From positions 1 through 64,000 of the forward strand of contig NZ_AVPJ01000006.1 of the NCBI RefSeq assembly GCF_000768705.1: a stretch of DNA of 64,000 nt, in the 5' to 3' direction. The DNA comes from Knoellia sinensis KCTC 19936. GTDB taxonomy: Bacteria; Actinomycetota; Actinomycetes; Actinomycetales; Dermatophilaceae. The notes under the pieces are model-generated. The model had not been told where the DNA came from and made no database searches. It saw only the letters and a program-made list of their open reading frames with translations. Below, piece by piece: positions 45,550-56,349 of this stretch (position 1 is its first letter; each line of letters begins with the position of its first letter). The translations under genes were made by a program, and so were the position numbers.

Positions 45550-48500
45550 TGCCGAAGCGCGACGACATCAAGAGCGTCCTGGTCATCGGGTCCGGCCCGA
45601 TCGTCATCGGACAGGCCTGCGAGTTCGACTACTCGGGCACGCAGGCGTGCCGGGTGCTGCGGGAGGAGGGCGTCCGCGTCATCCTCGTGAACTCCAACCC
45701 GGCGACGATCATGACCGACCCCGAGTTCGCGGACGCGACCTACATCGAACCGATCACTCCCGAGGTCGTCGAGAAGATCATCGAGAAGGAGCGCCCCGAC
45801 GCGGTCCTCGCCACTCTCGGTGGGCAGACCGCACTCAACTGCGCGATCGCCCTGCACGACAACGGTGTTCTCGAGAAGTACAACGCGCCCCTCATCGGCG
45901 CCAACGTCGAGGCCATCCAGCTCGGCGAGGACCGGCAGCTGTTCAAGGGAGTCGTCGAGCGCTGTGGGGCAGAGAGTGCCCGCTCGGTCATCTGCCACAC
46001 GATGGACGAGGTGCTCGCCGGCGCAGACGAACTCGGCTACCCCGTGGTCGTTCGTCCCTCCTTCACCATGGGTGGTCTCGGGTCCGGCTTCGCCCACGAC
46101 GAGGCGGAACTGCGCCGCATGGCCGGCGCAGGCCTCCAGGCCAGCCCGACCACCGAGGTGCTCCTCGAGGAGTCGATCCTCGGCTGGAAGGAGTACGAAC
46201 TCGAGGTCATGCGCGACCACGCCGACAACGTCGTGGTCGTCTGCTCGATCGAGAACCTCGACCCCATGGGTGTCCACACCGGTGACTCGATCACGGTGGC
46301 GCCGGCGCTGACCCTGACCGATCGCGAGTACCAGCGGCTGCGTGACGTCGGCATCGCGATCATCCGCGAGGTCGGGGTCGACACCGGCGGCTGCAACATC
46401 CAGTTCGCGATCAACCCGCGCGACGGACGGATCATCGTCATCGAGATGAACCCGCGCGTGTCCCGATCGTCGGCTCTCGCGTCCAAGGCGACGGGCTTCC
46501 CGATCGCCAAGATCGCGGCCAAGATGGCGATCGGCTACACGCTCGACGAGGTCCCGAACGACATCACCCAGGAGACGCCGGCGAGCTTTGAGCCGAGCCT
46601 CGACTACGTCGTCGTCAAGGTGCCGCGCTTCGCGTTCGAGAAGTTCCCGGCTGCGGACGACACCCTCACGACGACGATGAAGTCCGTCGGCGAGGCCATG
46701 TCGATCGGGCGCAACTTCGCCGAGGCGATGCAGAAGGCCCTGCGCTCCATCGAACGCAAGGAGTCGTCGTTCCACTGGCGCGGCCAGACCCCGACACGCG
46801 ACGAGGCGCTCGAGTTGCTGCGCGTCGCTGCCCGCCCGACCGACGGCCGGATCATCACGGTCCAGCAGGCCATGCGGGGTGGAGCGACGGTCGAGGAGAC
46901 TCACGCCGCGACCGGCATCGACCCGTGGTTCCTCGATCAGATCGAGCTCATCAACGACATCGCCCACGAGGTGGGGGAGTCTCCCGAGCTGACGCCGGAC
47001 CTGCTTCGGCTGGCAAAGCGTCACGGCTTCTCGGATGCTCAACTGAGCGAACTTCGCGGTATGCCGGAGAGTGTCGTTCGCGGCGTCCGTCACGCGCTGG
47101 GGGTGCGTCCCGTCTTCAAGACCGTGGACACCTGCGCTGCCGAGTTCGCCGCACGCACGCCCTACCACTACAGCTCCTACGACGAGGAGAACGAGGTCGC
47201 TCCTCGTGAGCGGGAGGCCGTCATCATCCTCGGCTCGGGGCCGAACCGGATCGGTCAGGGCGTCGAGTTCGACTACTCGTGCGTCCACGCGAGCTTCGCC
47301 CTGCGCGACGCGGGCTACGACACGATCATGGTCAACTGCAACCCCGAGACGGTGTCGACCGACTACGACACGAGTTCGCGCCTCTACTTCGAGCCGCTGA
47401 CGCTCGAGGACGTGCTCGAGGTCTACCACGCGGAGAAGCAGGCCGGTCCGATCGCCGGCGTCATCGTGCAGCTCGGCGGCCAGACCCCACTCGGTCTGGC
47501 GCGCGCTCTCAAGGAGGCGGGCGTGCCGATCGTCGGTACGTCACCCGAGGCGATCGACCTGGCCGAGGACCGCGGTGCCTTCGGGCGCGTCCTCGCGGAG
47601 GCGAAGCTGCCCGCGCCAAAGCACGGCACGGCATACAGCGCCGCCGAGGCGCTCGCGGTCGCGCAGGACATCGGGTACCCCGTCCTCGTCCGCCCGTCCT
47701 ACGTCCTGGGTGGGCGCGGCATGGAGATCGTCTATGACGACGACACGCTCGTGACCTACGTCGAGCGGGCCACACACGCGTCGCCCGAGCACCCGGTTCT
47801 CGTCGACCGGTTCCTCGACGACGCCATCGAGATCGATGTGGACGTGCTCTACGACGGCACGGAGATGTATCTCGGCGGCGTCATGGAACACATCGAAGAG
47901 GCCGGAATCCACTCCGGCGACTCCGCCTGTGCGCTCCCGCCCGCAACCTTGGGCAACGCCGAGATCGAGCTGGTGAGGGAGTCGGCTCGCAAGCTCGCCG
48001 AGGGAATCGGTGTCGTCGGCCTGATGAACGTCCAGTTCGCTCTCGCCCAGGACATCCTCTACGTCCTCGAGGCGAACCCGCGTGCGTCGCGCACCGTGCC
48101 CTTCGTCGCCAAGGCCACTGGGGTGGCGCTGGCCAATGCGGCGAGCAGGATCATGCTCGGCGCGACGATTGCCCAGCTGCGCGAGGAAGGAGTCCTCCCG
48201 CCGAGCGGGGACGGTGGCACTTTGCCCCCGCACGCGCCGATCTCCGTCAAGGAGGCGGTCCTGCCCTTCCACCGGTTCCGCACCACCGACGGCACCATGG
48301 TCGACAGCCTCCTCGGACCGGAGATGCGGTCGACCGGTGAGGTCATGGGAATCGACTCCACGTTCGGGCGAGCCTTCGGGAAGAGTCAGCTCGCGGCATA
48401 CGGCGGTCTTCCCACCACGGGAACGGTCTTCGTCTCCGTCGCCAACCGCGACAAGCGGGCGATGCTCTTCCCCGTCAGTCGTCTCGTCGACCTGGGCTTC

Positions 48501-48866
48501 ACCATCGTGGCAACGTCGGGTACAGCAGATGTGTTGCGCCGCAACGGAATCCCGGCGGACGTCATTCGCAAGATCACCGAACGCGAGGGTGACGCCGAGG
48601 CGAGCGATGCGCGGTCCATCGGGCAGCTCGTGCTCGACGGCGAGATTGCCATGGTCATCAACACGCCCACCGGCCAGAGTGCCCGGGCCGACGGCTACGC
48701 GATCCGGGCCGCTGCGAACACGGCCGACGTGCCGCTCATCACCACCGTTCAGGAGTTCGCTGCAGCCGTTCAGGCGATCGAGGCGCTTCGTCGTGGTGAC
48801 CTCACGGTGACCTCACTGCAGGAGCACGCGCTGGCCCTCGACCTCATGCAGGTGGCCGGCCGATGA
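45549..48866 (+). CDS. carB: Carbamoyl-phosphate synthase large subunit
   Basis: A 1105-residue protein of full length. It has two homologous ATP-grasp halves (about 1-400 and 555-945), with repeated GSGPxxIGQxxEFDYSxxxA segments at residues 14 and 568 and paired LGGQTxL motifs. An oligomerisation region lies between them, and a C-terminal MGS-like allosteric domain (about 950-1090) carries the [18 protein letters not shown] and VINTPTGQ segments. The ATG shares its A with the carA stop (TGATG). Confidence 0.97.
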   Translation: MPKRDDIKSVLVIGSGPIVIGQACEFDYSGTQACRVLREEGVRVILVNSNPATIMTDPEFADATYIEPITPEVVEKIIEKERPDAVLATLGGQTALNCAIALHDNGVLEKYNAPLIGANVEAIQLGEDRQLFKGVVERCGAESARSVICHTMDEVLAGADELGYPVVVRPSFTMGGLGSGFAHDEAELRRMAGAGLQASPTTEVLLEESILGWKEYELEVMRDHADNVVVVCSIENLDPMGVHTGDSITVAPALTLTDREYQRLRDVGIAIIREVGVDTGGCNIQFAINPRDGRIIVIEMNPRVSRSSALASKATGFPIAKIAAKMAIGYTLDEVPNDITQETPASFEPSLDYVVVKVPRFAFEKFPAADDTLTTTMKSVGEAMSIGRNFAEAMQKALRSIERKESSFHWRGQTPTRDEALELLRVAARPTDGRIITVQQAMRGGATVEETHAATGIDPWFLDQIELINDIAHEVGESPELTPDLLRLAKRHGFSDAQLSELRGMPESVVRGVRHALGVRPVFKTVDTCAAEFAARTPYHYSSYDEENEVAPREREAVIILGSGPNRIGQGVEFDYSCVHASFALRDAGYDTIMVNCNPETVSTDYDTSSRLYFEPLTLEDVLEVYHAEKQAGPIAGVIVQLGGQTPLGLARALKEAGVPIVGTSPEAIDLAEDRGAFGRVLAEAKLPAPKHGTAYSAAEALAVAQDIGYPVLVRPSYVLGGRGMEIVYDDDTLVTYVERATHASPEHPVLVDRFLDDAIEIDVDVLYDGTEMYLGGVMEHIEEAGIHSGDSACALPPATLGNAEIELVRESARKLAEGIGVVGLMNVQFALAQDILYVLEANPRASRTVPFVAKATGVALANAASRIMLGATIAQLREEGVLPPSGDGGTLPPHAPISVKEAVLPFHRFRTTDGTMVDSLLGPEMRSTGEVMGIDSTFGRAFGKSQLAAYGGLPTTGTVFVSVANRDKRAMLFPVSRLVDLGFTIVATSGTADVLRRNGIPADVIRKITEREGDAEASDARSIGQLVLDGEIAMVINTPTGQSARADGYAIRAAANTADVPLITTVQEFAAAVQAIEALRRGDLTVTSLQEHALALDLMQVAGR

Positions 48867-49750
48867 GCGCGTCTCGGGAATCCGGCGTCGTGCAGGTTCA
48901 GGGTGAGGTGATCGCGACCCGCCGGGTCGGCGCCTACCACCACCTGACGATCGTGGCCCCGGGTGTCGCCGAACTCGCCAAGCCGGGCCAGTTCGCCGCG
49001 CTCGCGGTCGGAGGCGTCACCACCGGCAACCTGCTGCGGCGCTCCTTCTCCATCCACAAGGTGAGCCCCTCCGGCACCTACGGCGGCACGCTCGATCTCG
49101 TCATCGCGGCCAAGGGGGCCGGAACCGAATGGCTCGCAGCGTTGCGCGCCCACGACGCCGTGGACGTCGTGGCTCCGCTGGGACGGGCCTTCCCCCTGCC
49201 GACCGAGCCCGTTCCCTGCGTGCTCGTCGGTGGCGGCTATGGATCTGCGCCCCTTTTCTGGCTTGCCGAGCTCCTGCGAGAGCGCGGCTGCACTGTCGAG
49301 ATGGTGCTCGGCGCAGCCTCGGAGGATCGCCTGTTCGGGGTCGTTGAGGCACGACGGGCGGCCGACCACGTCACCGTGACCACCGATGACGGTTCCGCCG
49401 GCGTCAAGGGGTGGGTCAGCGACGTCCTCCCAGAGGTGTTCGAGCGCACGGGAGCACCGGTGGCCTACGCCTGTGGGCCGATGGGGATGCTCCAGTCGGT
49501 GACCCGCGTGGCATCGGAGCACGGAGCCGTGGCCCAGGTCGCAGTCGAGGAGGCCATGGCCTGCGGTGTCGGCGTGTGCATGACGTGTGTCATGCCTGTG
49601 CGTGACAAGGCAGGGGTCACGAAGATGGTGCGCTCGTGTGTCGAGGGGCCGGTGTTCCGGGGTGACCGGGTCCGCTGGGAAGCCTTCCACGACGGGGTGT
49701 GCGGGGTCCCGGAGGACGCTGTCGGTGCTCCGAGGGTGGGAGGTCACTGA
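48863..49750 (+). CDS. pyrK: Dihydroorotate dehydrogenase electron-transfer subunit
   Basis: A 295-residue ferredoxin-reductase-like flavoprotein. The FAD domain contains [11 protein letters not shown], the NAD domain contains [20 protein letters not shown] and [14 protein letters not shown]-terminal [2Fe-2S] site has four Cys: three in [13 protein letters not shown] and one in [10 protein letters not shown]. It passes electrons from PyrD to NAD. ATGA overlap with carB and TGATG with pyrD. Confidence 0.93.
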   Translation: MSASRESGVVQVQGEVIATRRVGAYHHLTIVAPGVAELAKPGQFAALAVGGVTTGNLLRRSFSIHKVSPSGTYGGTLDLVIAAKGAGTEWLAALRAHDAVDVVAPLGRAFPLPTEPVPCVLVGGGYGSAPLFWLAELLRERGCTVEMVLGAASEDRLFGVVEARRAADHVTVTTDDGSAGVKGWVSDVLPEVFERTGAPVAYACGPMGMLQSVTRVASEHGAVAQVAVEEAMACGVGVCMTCVMPVRDKAGVTKMVRSCVEGPVFRGDRVRWEAFHDGVCGVPEDAVGAPRVGGH

Positions 49751-50712
49751 TGGCCGTGGACATGTCGGTGACCTTCGGTACCCGGACGCTGCCCAACCCC
49801 GTGATGACCGCCTCGGGGTGCGCCGCCAACGGCCGCGAGCTGCACCGGTTCTTCGACGTCTCGAAGCTCGGGGCCTTCGTCACCAAGACCGTGATGATGG
49901 ATCCGCGCTCTGGACGTGGCACGCCGCGCATGGCCGAGACGGCGTCGGGGATGCTCAACTCGATCGGGCTGCAGGGCCCCGGGATCCACGCGTTCGTCGA
50001 GCAGGACCTGCCATGGCTGAAGTCGGTCGGCGCACGGGTCCTCGTCTCGATCGCAGGCAACACGGCTGGGGAGTTCGCCGACGTGGCGCGCGTCCTGGCC
50101 GCCAGCGATGCGTTCGACTGCGTCGTGGGTGTCGAGGTCAACATCTCGTGCCCCAACGTCGCCAACCGAGGGCTCGTCTTCGCCTGCGACCCGCTCGCGT
50201 CGGGCAAGGTCATCGCCCTCGTGCGCGAGCAGCTGCCGCGGGACGTCCCGATGTTCGCCAAGCTCACGCCGGACGTCACCGACATCGTCGCCATCGCCGG
50301 CGCGGCGGTGAAGTCTGGGGCCACGGGCCTCACGATGATCAACACGCTGCTGGGCATGGTCATCGACACCGACCGCCTGCGCCCGCACCTGGGCGGCATC
50401 ACCGGCGGGCTGTCCGGCCCGTCCATCCGACCCGTGGCCGTCCGGGCCCTGTGGCAGGTGACGGCGGCCATGCGTGAGGGGCGGTTCCAGACGGTCCCCT
50501 TGTTGGGTGTCGGGGGCGTGCGCACCGGTCGTGACGCTCTCGAACTCATTGCCGCCGGCGCTACCGGTGTCCAGGTGGGGACAGCGACGTTCAACGACCC
50601 GATGGCCCCGCAGCGGGTCCTCACTGAGCTCGAGGCCCTGGCCGAGTCCCACGGCGTCGACCGGATCACGGATCTGGTCGGAGTGGCTCACGACAGGATG
50701 GTGATCCCGTGA
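49750..50712 (+). CDS. pyrD: Dihydroorotate dehydrogenase, class 1B catalytic subunit
   Basis: A 320-residue FMN TIM-barrel enzyme oxidising dihydroorotate to orotate. Family marks are NPVMTASGCAANGREL, GLQGPGIHAF, VEVNISCPNVANRG (with the catalytic Cys of class 1 enzymes), AKLTPDVTDI and GVGGVRTGRDALELIAAGATGVQVGTA. A catalytic Cys instead of Ser, plus an adjacent pyrK, mark class 1B (NAD-linked) rather than the quinone-linked class 2 of mycobacteria. Confidence 0.94.
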   Translation: MAVDMSVTFGTRTLPNPVMTASGCAANGRELHRFFDVSKLGAFVTKTVMMDPRSGRGTPRMAETASGMLNSIGLQGPGIHAFVEQDLPWLKSVGARVLVSIAGNTAGEFADVARVLAASDAFDCVVGVEVNISCPNVANRGLVFACDPLASGKVIALVREQLPRDVPMFAKLTPDVTDIVAIAGAAVKSGATGLTMINTLLGMVIDTDRLRPHLGGITGGLSGPSIRPVAVRALWQVTAAMREGRFQTVPLLGVGGVRTGRDALELIAAGATGVQVGTATFNDPMAPQRVLTELEALAESHGVDRITDLVGVAHDRMVIP

Positions 50713-51572
50713 CTTCCCTCTCCACGCTGACCTTCGGCCAACGACTGCGCGCAGCCACGGACCTCCACGGTCCTCTGTGTGCCGGGATCGACCCGCATCG
50801 GTCGCTCGTCGAGTCCTGGGGGCTGGGCTACGACCTCGACGGGCTCAGGATCTTCGCCCGCACCTGCGTCGAGGCTTTCGGTGGTCACGTCGGGGTGGTC
50901 AAGCCCCAGTCGGCCTTCTTCGAGGTGTTCGGCTCGGCAGGGGTCGCGATCCTGGAGGAGGCCGTCCGGGACCTGCGCGCCGCAGGCACCCTCGTCATTC
51001 TCGACGCCAAGCGCGGTGACATCGGCACGACGATGGATGCGTACGCCGAGGCATTCCTCGGCAAGGACGCCGTCGACGCTCCCGATGCACTCACCGTCAG
51101 CCCCTACCTCGGCTACGGCTCGCTGCGGCCGGCCATCGACCTGGCGCACCAGACCGGACGCGGGGTCTTCGTGCTCGCCCTGACCTCCAACCCCGAAGGG
51201 CCGGCTGTGCAACACGCCGTTCGTGGGGGGAGGTCCGTGGCCGGCACGATCGTCGACGGGGCCACGGCCGACAATGCCGAGGCGCGGTCGCGAGGCGAAC
51301 CTGGCCATGTGGGACTCGTGGTCGGAGCCACCGTCGGCAGTGCGGTCCAGGACCTCGACCTCGACCTCGCCGCCATGGGTGGTCCACTGCTCGCGCCCGG
51401 CGTCGGTGCGCAGGGGGGCACGGGTGACGACCTCAAGCGTGTCTTCGGCGACGCTCTGCCCCACGTTCTGCCCGCGAGCAGCCGCGAGGTTCTGTCGGCG
51501 GGCCCGGATGTCGACGCGTTGCGCGCGGCCGCCCGTCGCACGAGCGAGTCCCTGGCAGCCCTGCTGCGCTGA
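50709..51572 (+). CDS. pyrF: Orotidine 5'-phosphate decarboxylase (type 2)
   Basis: A 287-residue TIM-barrel enzyme producing UMP. The catalytic Asp-Lys-Asp array is in LVILDAKRGDIGTTMDAYA; GIDPH at the start and LLAPGVGAQGGT near the end bind phosphate. The long form with 280-290 residues is the type 2 family usual in actinobacteria. GTG overlaps pyrD. It ends the pyr operon, 17 bases from the convergent ABC1 gene. Confidence 0.95.
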   Translation: MTSLSTLTFGQRLRAATDLHGPLCAGIDPHRSLVESWGLGYDLDGLRIFARTCVEAFGGHVGVVKPQSAFFEVFGSAGVAILEEAVRDLRAAGTLVILDAKRGDIGTTMDAYAEAFLGKDAVDAPDALTVSPYLGYGSLRPAIDLAHQTGRGVFVLALTSNPEGPAVQHAVRGGRSVAGTIVDGATADNAEARSRGEPGHVGLVVGATVGSAVQDLDLDLAAMGGPLLAPGVGAQGGTGDDLKRVFGDALPHVLPASSREVLSAGPDVDALRAAARRTSESLAALLR

Positions 51573-51589
51573 GAGCGGGCTCGCGGCCC

Positions 51590-53578
51590 TCAGGGCTCGA
51601 TCCGCACGGGACGGAACACCCGGACCAATGCGCGGGCCGCGAGTACGAACGCGAAGAAGAACAGCGTCCCTCCGAGGAACGCGAACAGCCGCACCTCACC
51701 GACCAACAGCGGGCCACGGTCTGCGACGAAGAGGACGACGCCGCAGATCGCGCACGCCGACGCGAGGACGGTGATGACAAGTTGCCGGATGACGTCGTCG
51801 ACGAACGCGCGGTCCCGTGGGTCGGCCAGGATCCGAACCCCGACGGAGAGACGCCCGTCCTCGATCTGATCGGTGATCGCGGCGAGCCGCCTGGGGAGAC
51901 GCTGCAACATCGGGGCAAGGGTGAGGAGCTGGTCCTCGAGCGTGGCGCGGACCTCCGACGGCATGAACTGCTCGCCCAGGAGCGCGCGACCGTGCCTTCG
52001 GGCCGAATCCACGAGGTCGTGGTCGGGGGCGATCGTCGCAAGGGTTCCCTCGAGCGCGCCCAGGGCACGCAGTGCCGCGGCGACCTGAGGCGGCACTCCG
52101 AAGTGATGGCGCAGGATGATCGTCATCAGAGCCGTGAACATGCCCGAACTGCCCGCCGAACCGAAGCCGCCCCGATAGCGCGAGATCACCTCACCGAGCT
52201 CGCGCCCGAAGGCCCTGTCGTCGAGGCGCTCGGGGCGCACGAGCACGTCGATGAGGGCATCGGCTGCGGCCACGTTGTCGTTGCGGTCCACGGCATGGAG
52301 GAAGACGCCCAAGCTGCGTGACGCAGTGGCATCGAGGCGCCCGACCGAACCGAAGTCGAGCAGCTGAAGCAGTCCCCGGTCGTCGAGGAAGACGTTGCCC
52401 TGGTGGAGGTCTGCGTGGAAGGTCCCGTCGACGAGGACCTGGCGAAGGATCACGTGGAGCAGGTCGTCGGCGAGCGCTCGCCGGGTGGCTCCGTCCAGCC
52501 GTGCGAGCTCGTCGCCGGACTCGGAGACCGGACGGCCGGACAGGCGCTCCATCACGAGGAGGCGAGGACCGGACCACGCGGCATACACGCGTGGAACGGT
52601 GACGGACGTGACGTCACCGCGATCCAGCGCCGCCCCGATCGTCGTCGTGTTGGCCAGTTCGACGGTGTAGTCGAGTTCCTCCTCGAGGCTTGTGGCGAAT
52701 CCTTCCGCGAGTCCTCGGACGCCCAGCGCACGTCCCCAGACCGTCGACCGCTGCAACCAGGAGGCGAGTCGCAGGACGATGTCGAGGTCCGCGGTCACCT
52801 GGGCTCGGGCGCCGGGGCGTTGGACCTTGACCACCACCTGTGTCCCGTCGGGCAGAGTCGCGGCGTGGACCTGTGCCACTGACGCCGCAGCAAGCGGCTG
52901 GCGGTCGACGGACGCGAAAACCTCCGACCACGGTCGGCCCAGTTCTGCGGCGAGGACGGGTTCGATCTCTGACCACGGCGCTGGGGGCACCTGGGTCTGC
53001 AGCGTCGCGAGCTCCGCTGCGGCATCCGCCCCGATCACGTCGGGCCGAGTGGCGAGCATCTGCCCCAGCTTGACGAACGTCACCCCACCGTCGGCGAGGG
53101 CATCGCGCAGACGCCGCGCAACCGACGTCGACGATTCGGTGGGGGAGAGGCGCGAGCGTCCCCGCAGGAAGCCACCGAGGCCGTGACGAGCAGCGATCCC
53201 GACGATCTGGGTGTAGCGGCGGGCCCGTCGGCGGCGCGCCGACCAGGTGCGCACCATCGCCACCGGGCTGGGGATGGTGCCCGTCGGCACGATCGCCTCG
53301 AGAACGACGAGTGCCGCCAGTCCCAGCGCGAACGCCCAGGCAATGGCCAGTGTGAGGACGAGACCAGAGCCCGCGTTCACCGGCTCGCCGGGCGTGGCAC
53401 CGGGGAGGTCGAGAGTGTCGGCGAGTGCGGTGATGGCCGCGCCGCCGGACTGGACCACGACGAGGCTGACGACGATCGTTCGGGGCCACCCCACAGGGAC
53501 TCCGAGGAGGCGACGGGCGAGGATTCCGAGGATCACGGCGTTCGCGAGCGCGCTGGCGGCGAGGAAGAGGGGGAGCAC
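51590..53578 (-). CDS. ABC1/UbiB-family atypical kinase, membrane protein
   Basis: A 662-residue protein with three N-terminal membrane helices (in LPLFLAASALANAVILGILA, IVVSLVVVQSG and LTLAIAWAFALGLAALVVL). An ABC1 kinase-like domain follows: the KxGQ motif in FVKLGQMLATRPD, AAASVAQVHAATL, VVVKVQRPG and the catalytic/metal region FHADLHQGNVFL...LLDFGSVG. Two C-terminal helices end the protein. UbiB/ADCK proteins act in quinone or lipid homeostasis. GTG 53578 is chosen because the first helix follows at once; a GTG at 53668 would add 30 uncertain residues. Confidence 0.9.
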   Translation of the reverse strand: MLPLFLAASALANAVILGILARRLLGVPVGWPRTIVVSLVVVQSGGAAITALADTLDLPGATPGEPVNAGSGLVLTLAIAWAFALGLAALVVLEAIVPTGTIPSPVAMVRTWSARRRRARRYTQIVGIAARHGLGGFLRGRSRLSPTESSTSVARRLRDALADGGVTFVKLGQMLATRPDVIGADAAAELATLQTQVPPAPWSEIEPVLAAELGRPWSEVFASVDRQPLAAASVAQVHAATLPDGTQVVVKVQRPGARAQVTADLDIVLRLASWLQRSTVWGRALGVRGLAEGFATSLEEELDYTVELANTTTIGAALDRGDVTSVTVPRVYAAWSGPRLLVMERLSGRPVSESGDELARLDGATRRALADDLLHVILRQVLVDGTFHADLHQGNVFLDDRGLLQLLDFGSVGRLDATASRSLGVFLHAVDRNDNVAAADALIDVLVRPERLDDRAFGRELGEVISRYRGGFGSAGSSGMFTALMTIILRHHFGVPPQVAAALRALGALEGTLATIAPDHDLVDSARRHGRALLGEQFMPSEVRATLEDQLLTLAPMLQRLPRRLAAITDQIEDGRLSVGVRILADPRDRAFVDDVIRQLVITVLASACAICGVVLFVADRGPLLVGEVRLFAFLGGTLFFFAFVLAARALVRVFRPVRIEP

Positions 53579-53748
53579 ACCGCCATGATGTCCGCGCCAG
53601 CCCGGGATCGCTTCCGGATTTCCCCCGAATCGGGCGCCGACCTGCCCTGACTTCGAGGTGCGGCACACTCATGGCGACGTGGTTAAATCGCCGGAGCGGT
53701 GTTGAGAAACCAGCGCCGACCACGGATCACGTACGGAGGACTTCCGCG

Positions 53749-54066
53749 ATGGCACTCCCGCCGCTGACACCGGAGCAACGCTCTGCCGCGCTCGAGAAGG
53801 CGGCAATGGCGCGGCGCGAGCGGGCCACGGTCAAGAACCGGCTCAAGTACGCCCAGGGTGACCTCGGCGAGGTCATCACCGAAGGGAAAACCAACGACGT
53901 GATCGGCAAGATGCGCGTCTCCGCGCTGCTCGAGTCGATGCCCGGTGTCGGCCGGGTCAAGGCCAAGGCACTCATGGAGGAGATCGGGATCAGCGAGAGC
54001 CGACGTGTCCGCGGCCTCGGACAAAATCAGATCTCCGCCCTGCTCGCACGGTTCGACAAGGCGTGA
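53749..54066 (+). CDS. mihF: Actinobacterial integration host factor (mIHF)
   Basis: A 105-residue nucleoid protein, unrelated in fold to E. coli IHF. It has the typical start [25 protein letters not shown], then [14 protein letters not shown] and a helix-two-turn-helix-like end [31 protein letters not shown] precedes the ATG by eight bases. Mycobacterial mIHF is essential and bends DNA. The order mihF-gmk-rpoZ-coaBC is conserved. Confidence 0.95.
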   Translation: MALPPLTPEQRSAALEKAAMARRERATVKNRLKYAQGDLGEVITEGKTNDVIGKMRVSALLESMPGVGRVKAKALMEEIGISESRRVRGLGQNQISALLARFDKA

Positions 54067-54641
54067 GCCGCCCGTCCCGCCTCACCGTGCTCGCCGGTCC
54101 CACGGCGGTCGGCAAGGGCACCGTTGCAGCCCATGTGCGCGAGCACCATCCCGATGTCTGGCTGTCCGTGTCGGCGACGACTCGACGCCCCCGTCCCACC
54201 GAGGTGGATGGCCGCCACTACCACTTCGTGTCCAACGAGGAGTTCGGTCGCATGGTCGACCACCACGAGTTCCTCGAGTGGGCCACGGTCCACGGACGTG
54301 CCCAGTACGGCACACCCCGAGGCCCGGTCGAGGCTGCGCTCGCTGCAGGACGCCCGGCACTGCTCGAGATCGACCTCCAGGGCGCGCGGCAGGTGCGCAA
54401 GACGATGCCCGAGGCCCTTTTCGTCTTTCTGGCCCCGCCGAGCTGGGACGAGCTCGTACGCCGACTTGTCGGTCGTGGCACCGAGTCCGAGGAGGAGCGT
54501 GAGGTTCGACTCACCACCGCCAGGGCCGAGTTGGCCGCCGCCGAGGAGTTCGATGTCACGATCGTCAACGACGACGTTCGGCGGGCGGCCGACGAACTCG
54601 TATCATTGATGCGCACCCCCCACCAGACGAAACGAGACTGA
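54063..54641 (+). CDS. gmk: Guanylate kinase
   Basis: A 192-residue enzyme phosphorylating GMP. The P-loop is [12 protein letters not shown], the GMP-binding region is [27 protein letters not shown] and the [12 protein letters not shown] segment follows. The P-loop has Ala-Val-Gly-Lys-Gly-Thr, as in mycobacterial Gmk. GTG overlaps the mihF stop. Confidence 0.95.
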   Translation: MSRPSRLTVLAGPTAVGKGTVAAHVREHHPDVWLSVSATTRRPRPTEVDGRHYHFVSNEEFGRMVDHHEFLEWATVHGRAQYGTPRGPVEAALAAGRPALLEIDLQGARQVRKTMPEALFVFLAPPSWDELVRRLVGRGTESEEEREVRLTTARAELAAAEEFDVTIVNDDVRRAADELVSLMRTPHQTKRD

Positions 54642-54645
54642 TTCC

Positions 54646-54909
54646 GTGTCAGGCACCAAGGCCAACCCCATCGGCATCACCAACCCGCCGATCGACGAGC
54701 TGCTCACCCAGGCCGACTCCAAGTACGCCCTGGTCCTCTACTCCGCGAAGCGGGCGCGTCAGATCAACGCCTACTACGCGCAGCTGCAGGAGGGTCTCCT
54801 CGAGTACGTCGGCCCACTCGTCGAGTCCGAGGTTCACGAGAAGCCGCTGTCGATCGCCCTGCGCGAGATCAACGGCAACATGCTCACCGCAGAGAAGATC
54901 GAGGACTGA
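54646..54909 (+). CDS. rpoZ: RNA polymerase omega subunit
   Basis: An 87-residue omega subunit that helps assemble beta'. It has the conserved [37 protein letters not shown] core and the actinobacterial [16 protein letters not shown] end. GTG start four bases after gmk. Confidence 0.95.
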   Translation: MSGTKANPIGITNPPIDELLTQADSKYALVLYSAKRARQINAYYAQLQEGLLEYVGPLVESEVHEKPLSIALREINGNMLTAEKIED

Positions 54910-54916
54910 GCCACTC

Positions 54917-56179
54917 GTGCGCGTCGTCCTCGGTGTGGCGGGCGGCATTGCGGCCTACAAGGCCTGTTCGTTGCTCCGACTTCTCGCCGAGGCGGGGCAC
55001 GACGTCACTGTCGTGCCGACGGCCGCGGCCCTGAAGTTCGTCGGTGCCCCGACGTGGGCTGCCCTCTCGGGGAAGCCGGTCAGCACTGACGTGTGGGACA
55101 ACGTCCACGAGGTGCCGCACGTGCGGCTGGGCCAGGAGGCCGACCTCGTCATCGTGGCCCCGGCAACGGCCGACCTGCTCGCGAGAGCGGCCACCGGTCA
55201 GGCCGACGACCTGCTCACCAATGTCCTCCTGACGGCCCGCTGTCCGGTGGTGCTCGCACCCGCGATGCACACCGAGATGTGGGACCACGCCGCTACTCAG
55301 GCCAACGTCGCGACGTTGACCGAGCGTGGCGTGCATGTCGTCCCACCGGCGAGCGGTCGACTCACCGGCAAGGACACCGGTCCCGGTCGCCTTCCCGAAC
55401 CCGAAGAGCTGTATGCCGTGTGCGAGCGTGAGCTCGCCCGCTCCCGTTCCCACGATGCCCGAGCCACGACTGCTGGGTCGGCGCCGACTCGCGACCTGAC
55501 AGGCCGCCACGTGGTCGTCAGCGCCGGGGGGACCCGTGAGCCGCTGGACCCCGTGAGGTACCTCGGCAATCGCAGCTCAGGCAAGCAGGGGCACGCCCTC
55601 GCGGTGGCTGCGGCTGCCCGGGGTGCTCGCGTCACCCTCGTGACGTCGGCGAAGCCGGACCTGCCGGGGGTGGACGTGGTCCACATCGAGACCGCACTGC
55701 AGTTGCGGGACGCGATGCACGCCGCTGCGGCCGACTGCGATGTCGTCGTCATGGCCGCGGCGGTGGCCGACTTCCGGCCGGCCACCTACGCGCCGACCAA
55801 GATCAAGAAGACGCACGAGTCGCGTCCCGATGGCTCGGCCGACGAGTCCGCGCCAACCATCGAGCTCGTACGCAACCCCGACATCCTCGCGGAACTCGTC
55901 GCACGCCGAGGTGGTGCAGCCACTCCGATCATCGTGGGCTTCGCGGCCGAGACAGGCGACGAGGACGGTTCCGTCCTCGACCACGGTCGCGCCAAGCTGG
56001 AACGCAAGGGGTGCGACGTCCTCGTGGTCAACGAGGTCGGTGAGGGCAAGACGTTCGGCGCCGACGACAACACGGTGACCGTGCTGCGTCGTGGCAGCGA
56101 CGCGGCGGTTGAGGTCGGGCCAGCCACGAAGGCGGTCGTCTCCGATGCCGTGTGGGACGTCGTGGTCAGCCTCTTCTGA
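54917..56179 (+). CDS. coaBC: Phosphopantothenoylcysteine decarboxylase / synthetase
   Basis: A 420-residue bifunctional CoA enzyme. CoaC (about 1-185) is an FMN HFCD domain with GVAGGIAAYKACSLLR, the PTAAALKFV flavin segment and APAMHTEMW. CoaB (about 195-420) has SAGGTREPLDPVRYLGNRSSGKQG for CTP-dependent synthetase activity and MAAAVADFRP. GTG start seven bases after rpoZ. It ends the plus-strand run; a strong hairpin follows. Confidence 0.95.
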   Translation: MRVVLGVAGGIAAYKACSLLRLLAEAGHDVTVVPTAAALKFVGAPTWAALSGKPVSTDVWDNVHEVPHVRLGQEADLVIVAPATADLLARAATGQADDLLTNVLLTARCPVVLAPAMHTEMWDHAATQANVATLTERGVHVVPPASGRLTGKDTGPGRLPEPEELYAVCERELARSRSHDARATTAGSAPTRDLTGRHVVVSAGGTREPLDPVRYLGNRSSGKQGHALAVAAAARGARVTLVTSAKPDLPGVDVVHIETALQLRDAMHAAAADCDVVVMAAAVADFRPATYAPTKIKKTHESRPDGSADESAPTIELVRNPDILAELVARRGGAATPIIVGFAAETGDEDGSVLDHGRAKLERKGCDVLVVNEVGEGKTFGADDNTVTVLRRGSDAAVEVGPATKAVVSDAVWDVVVSLF

Positions 56180-56275
56180 GGGAGCGACGGGAACTTCACG
56201 CGGAGCGGAAGCCTCTCTCAACTGGGTGAACTTCCAAGGCGGGTGGGAAGCCGCGTCGTTGCCCGAGCACTGACG

Positions 56276-56314
56276 ACGAAACGCCGTGAGCAGTCGCTGC
56301 TCACGGCGTTTCGT
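56276..56314. terminator. 18-bp perfect bidirectional terminator hairpin
   Basis: Arms 56276-56293 and 56297-56314 are exact complements around the loop TCG, with GAAAC/GTTTC near the outer ends that give short U-rich tails in either direction. It separates coaBC (+) from the coiled-coil gene (-). Confidence 0.88.
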
Positions 56315-56349
56315 GATTCCCGGACGGGAAGGCCGAGGGGGTTTCGGGC

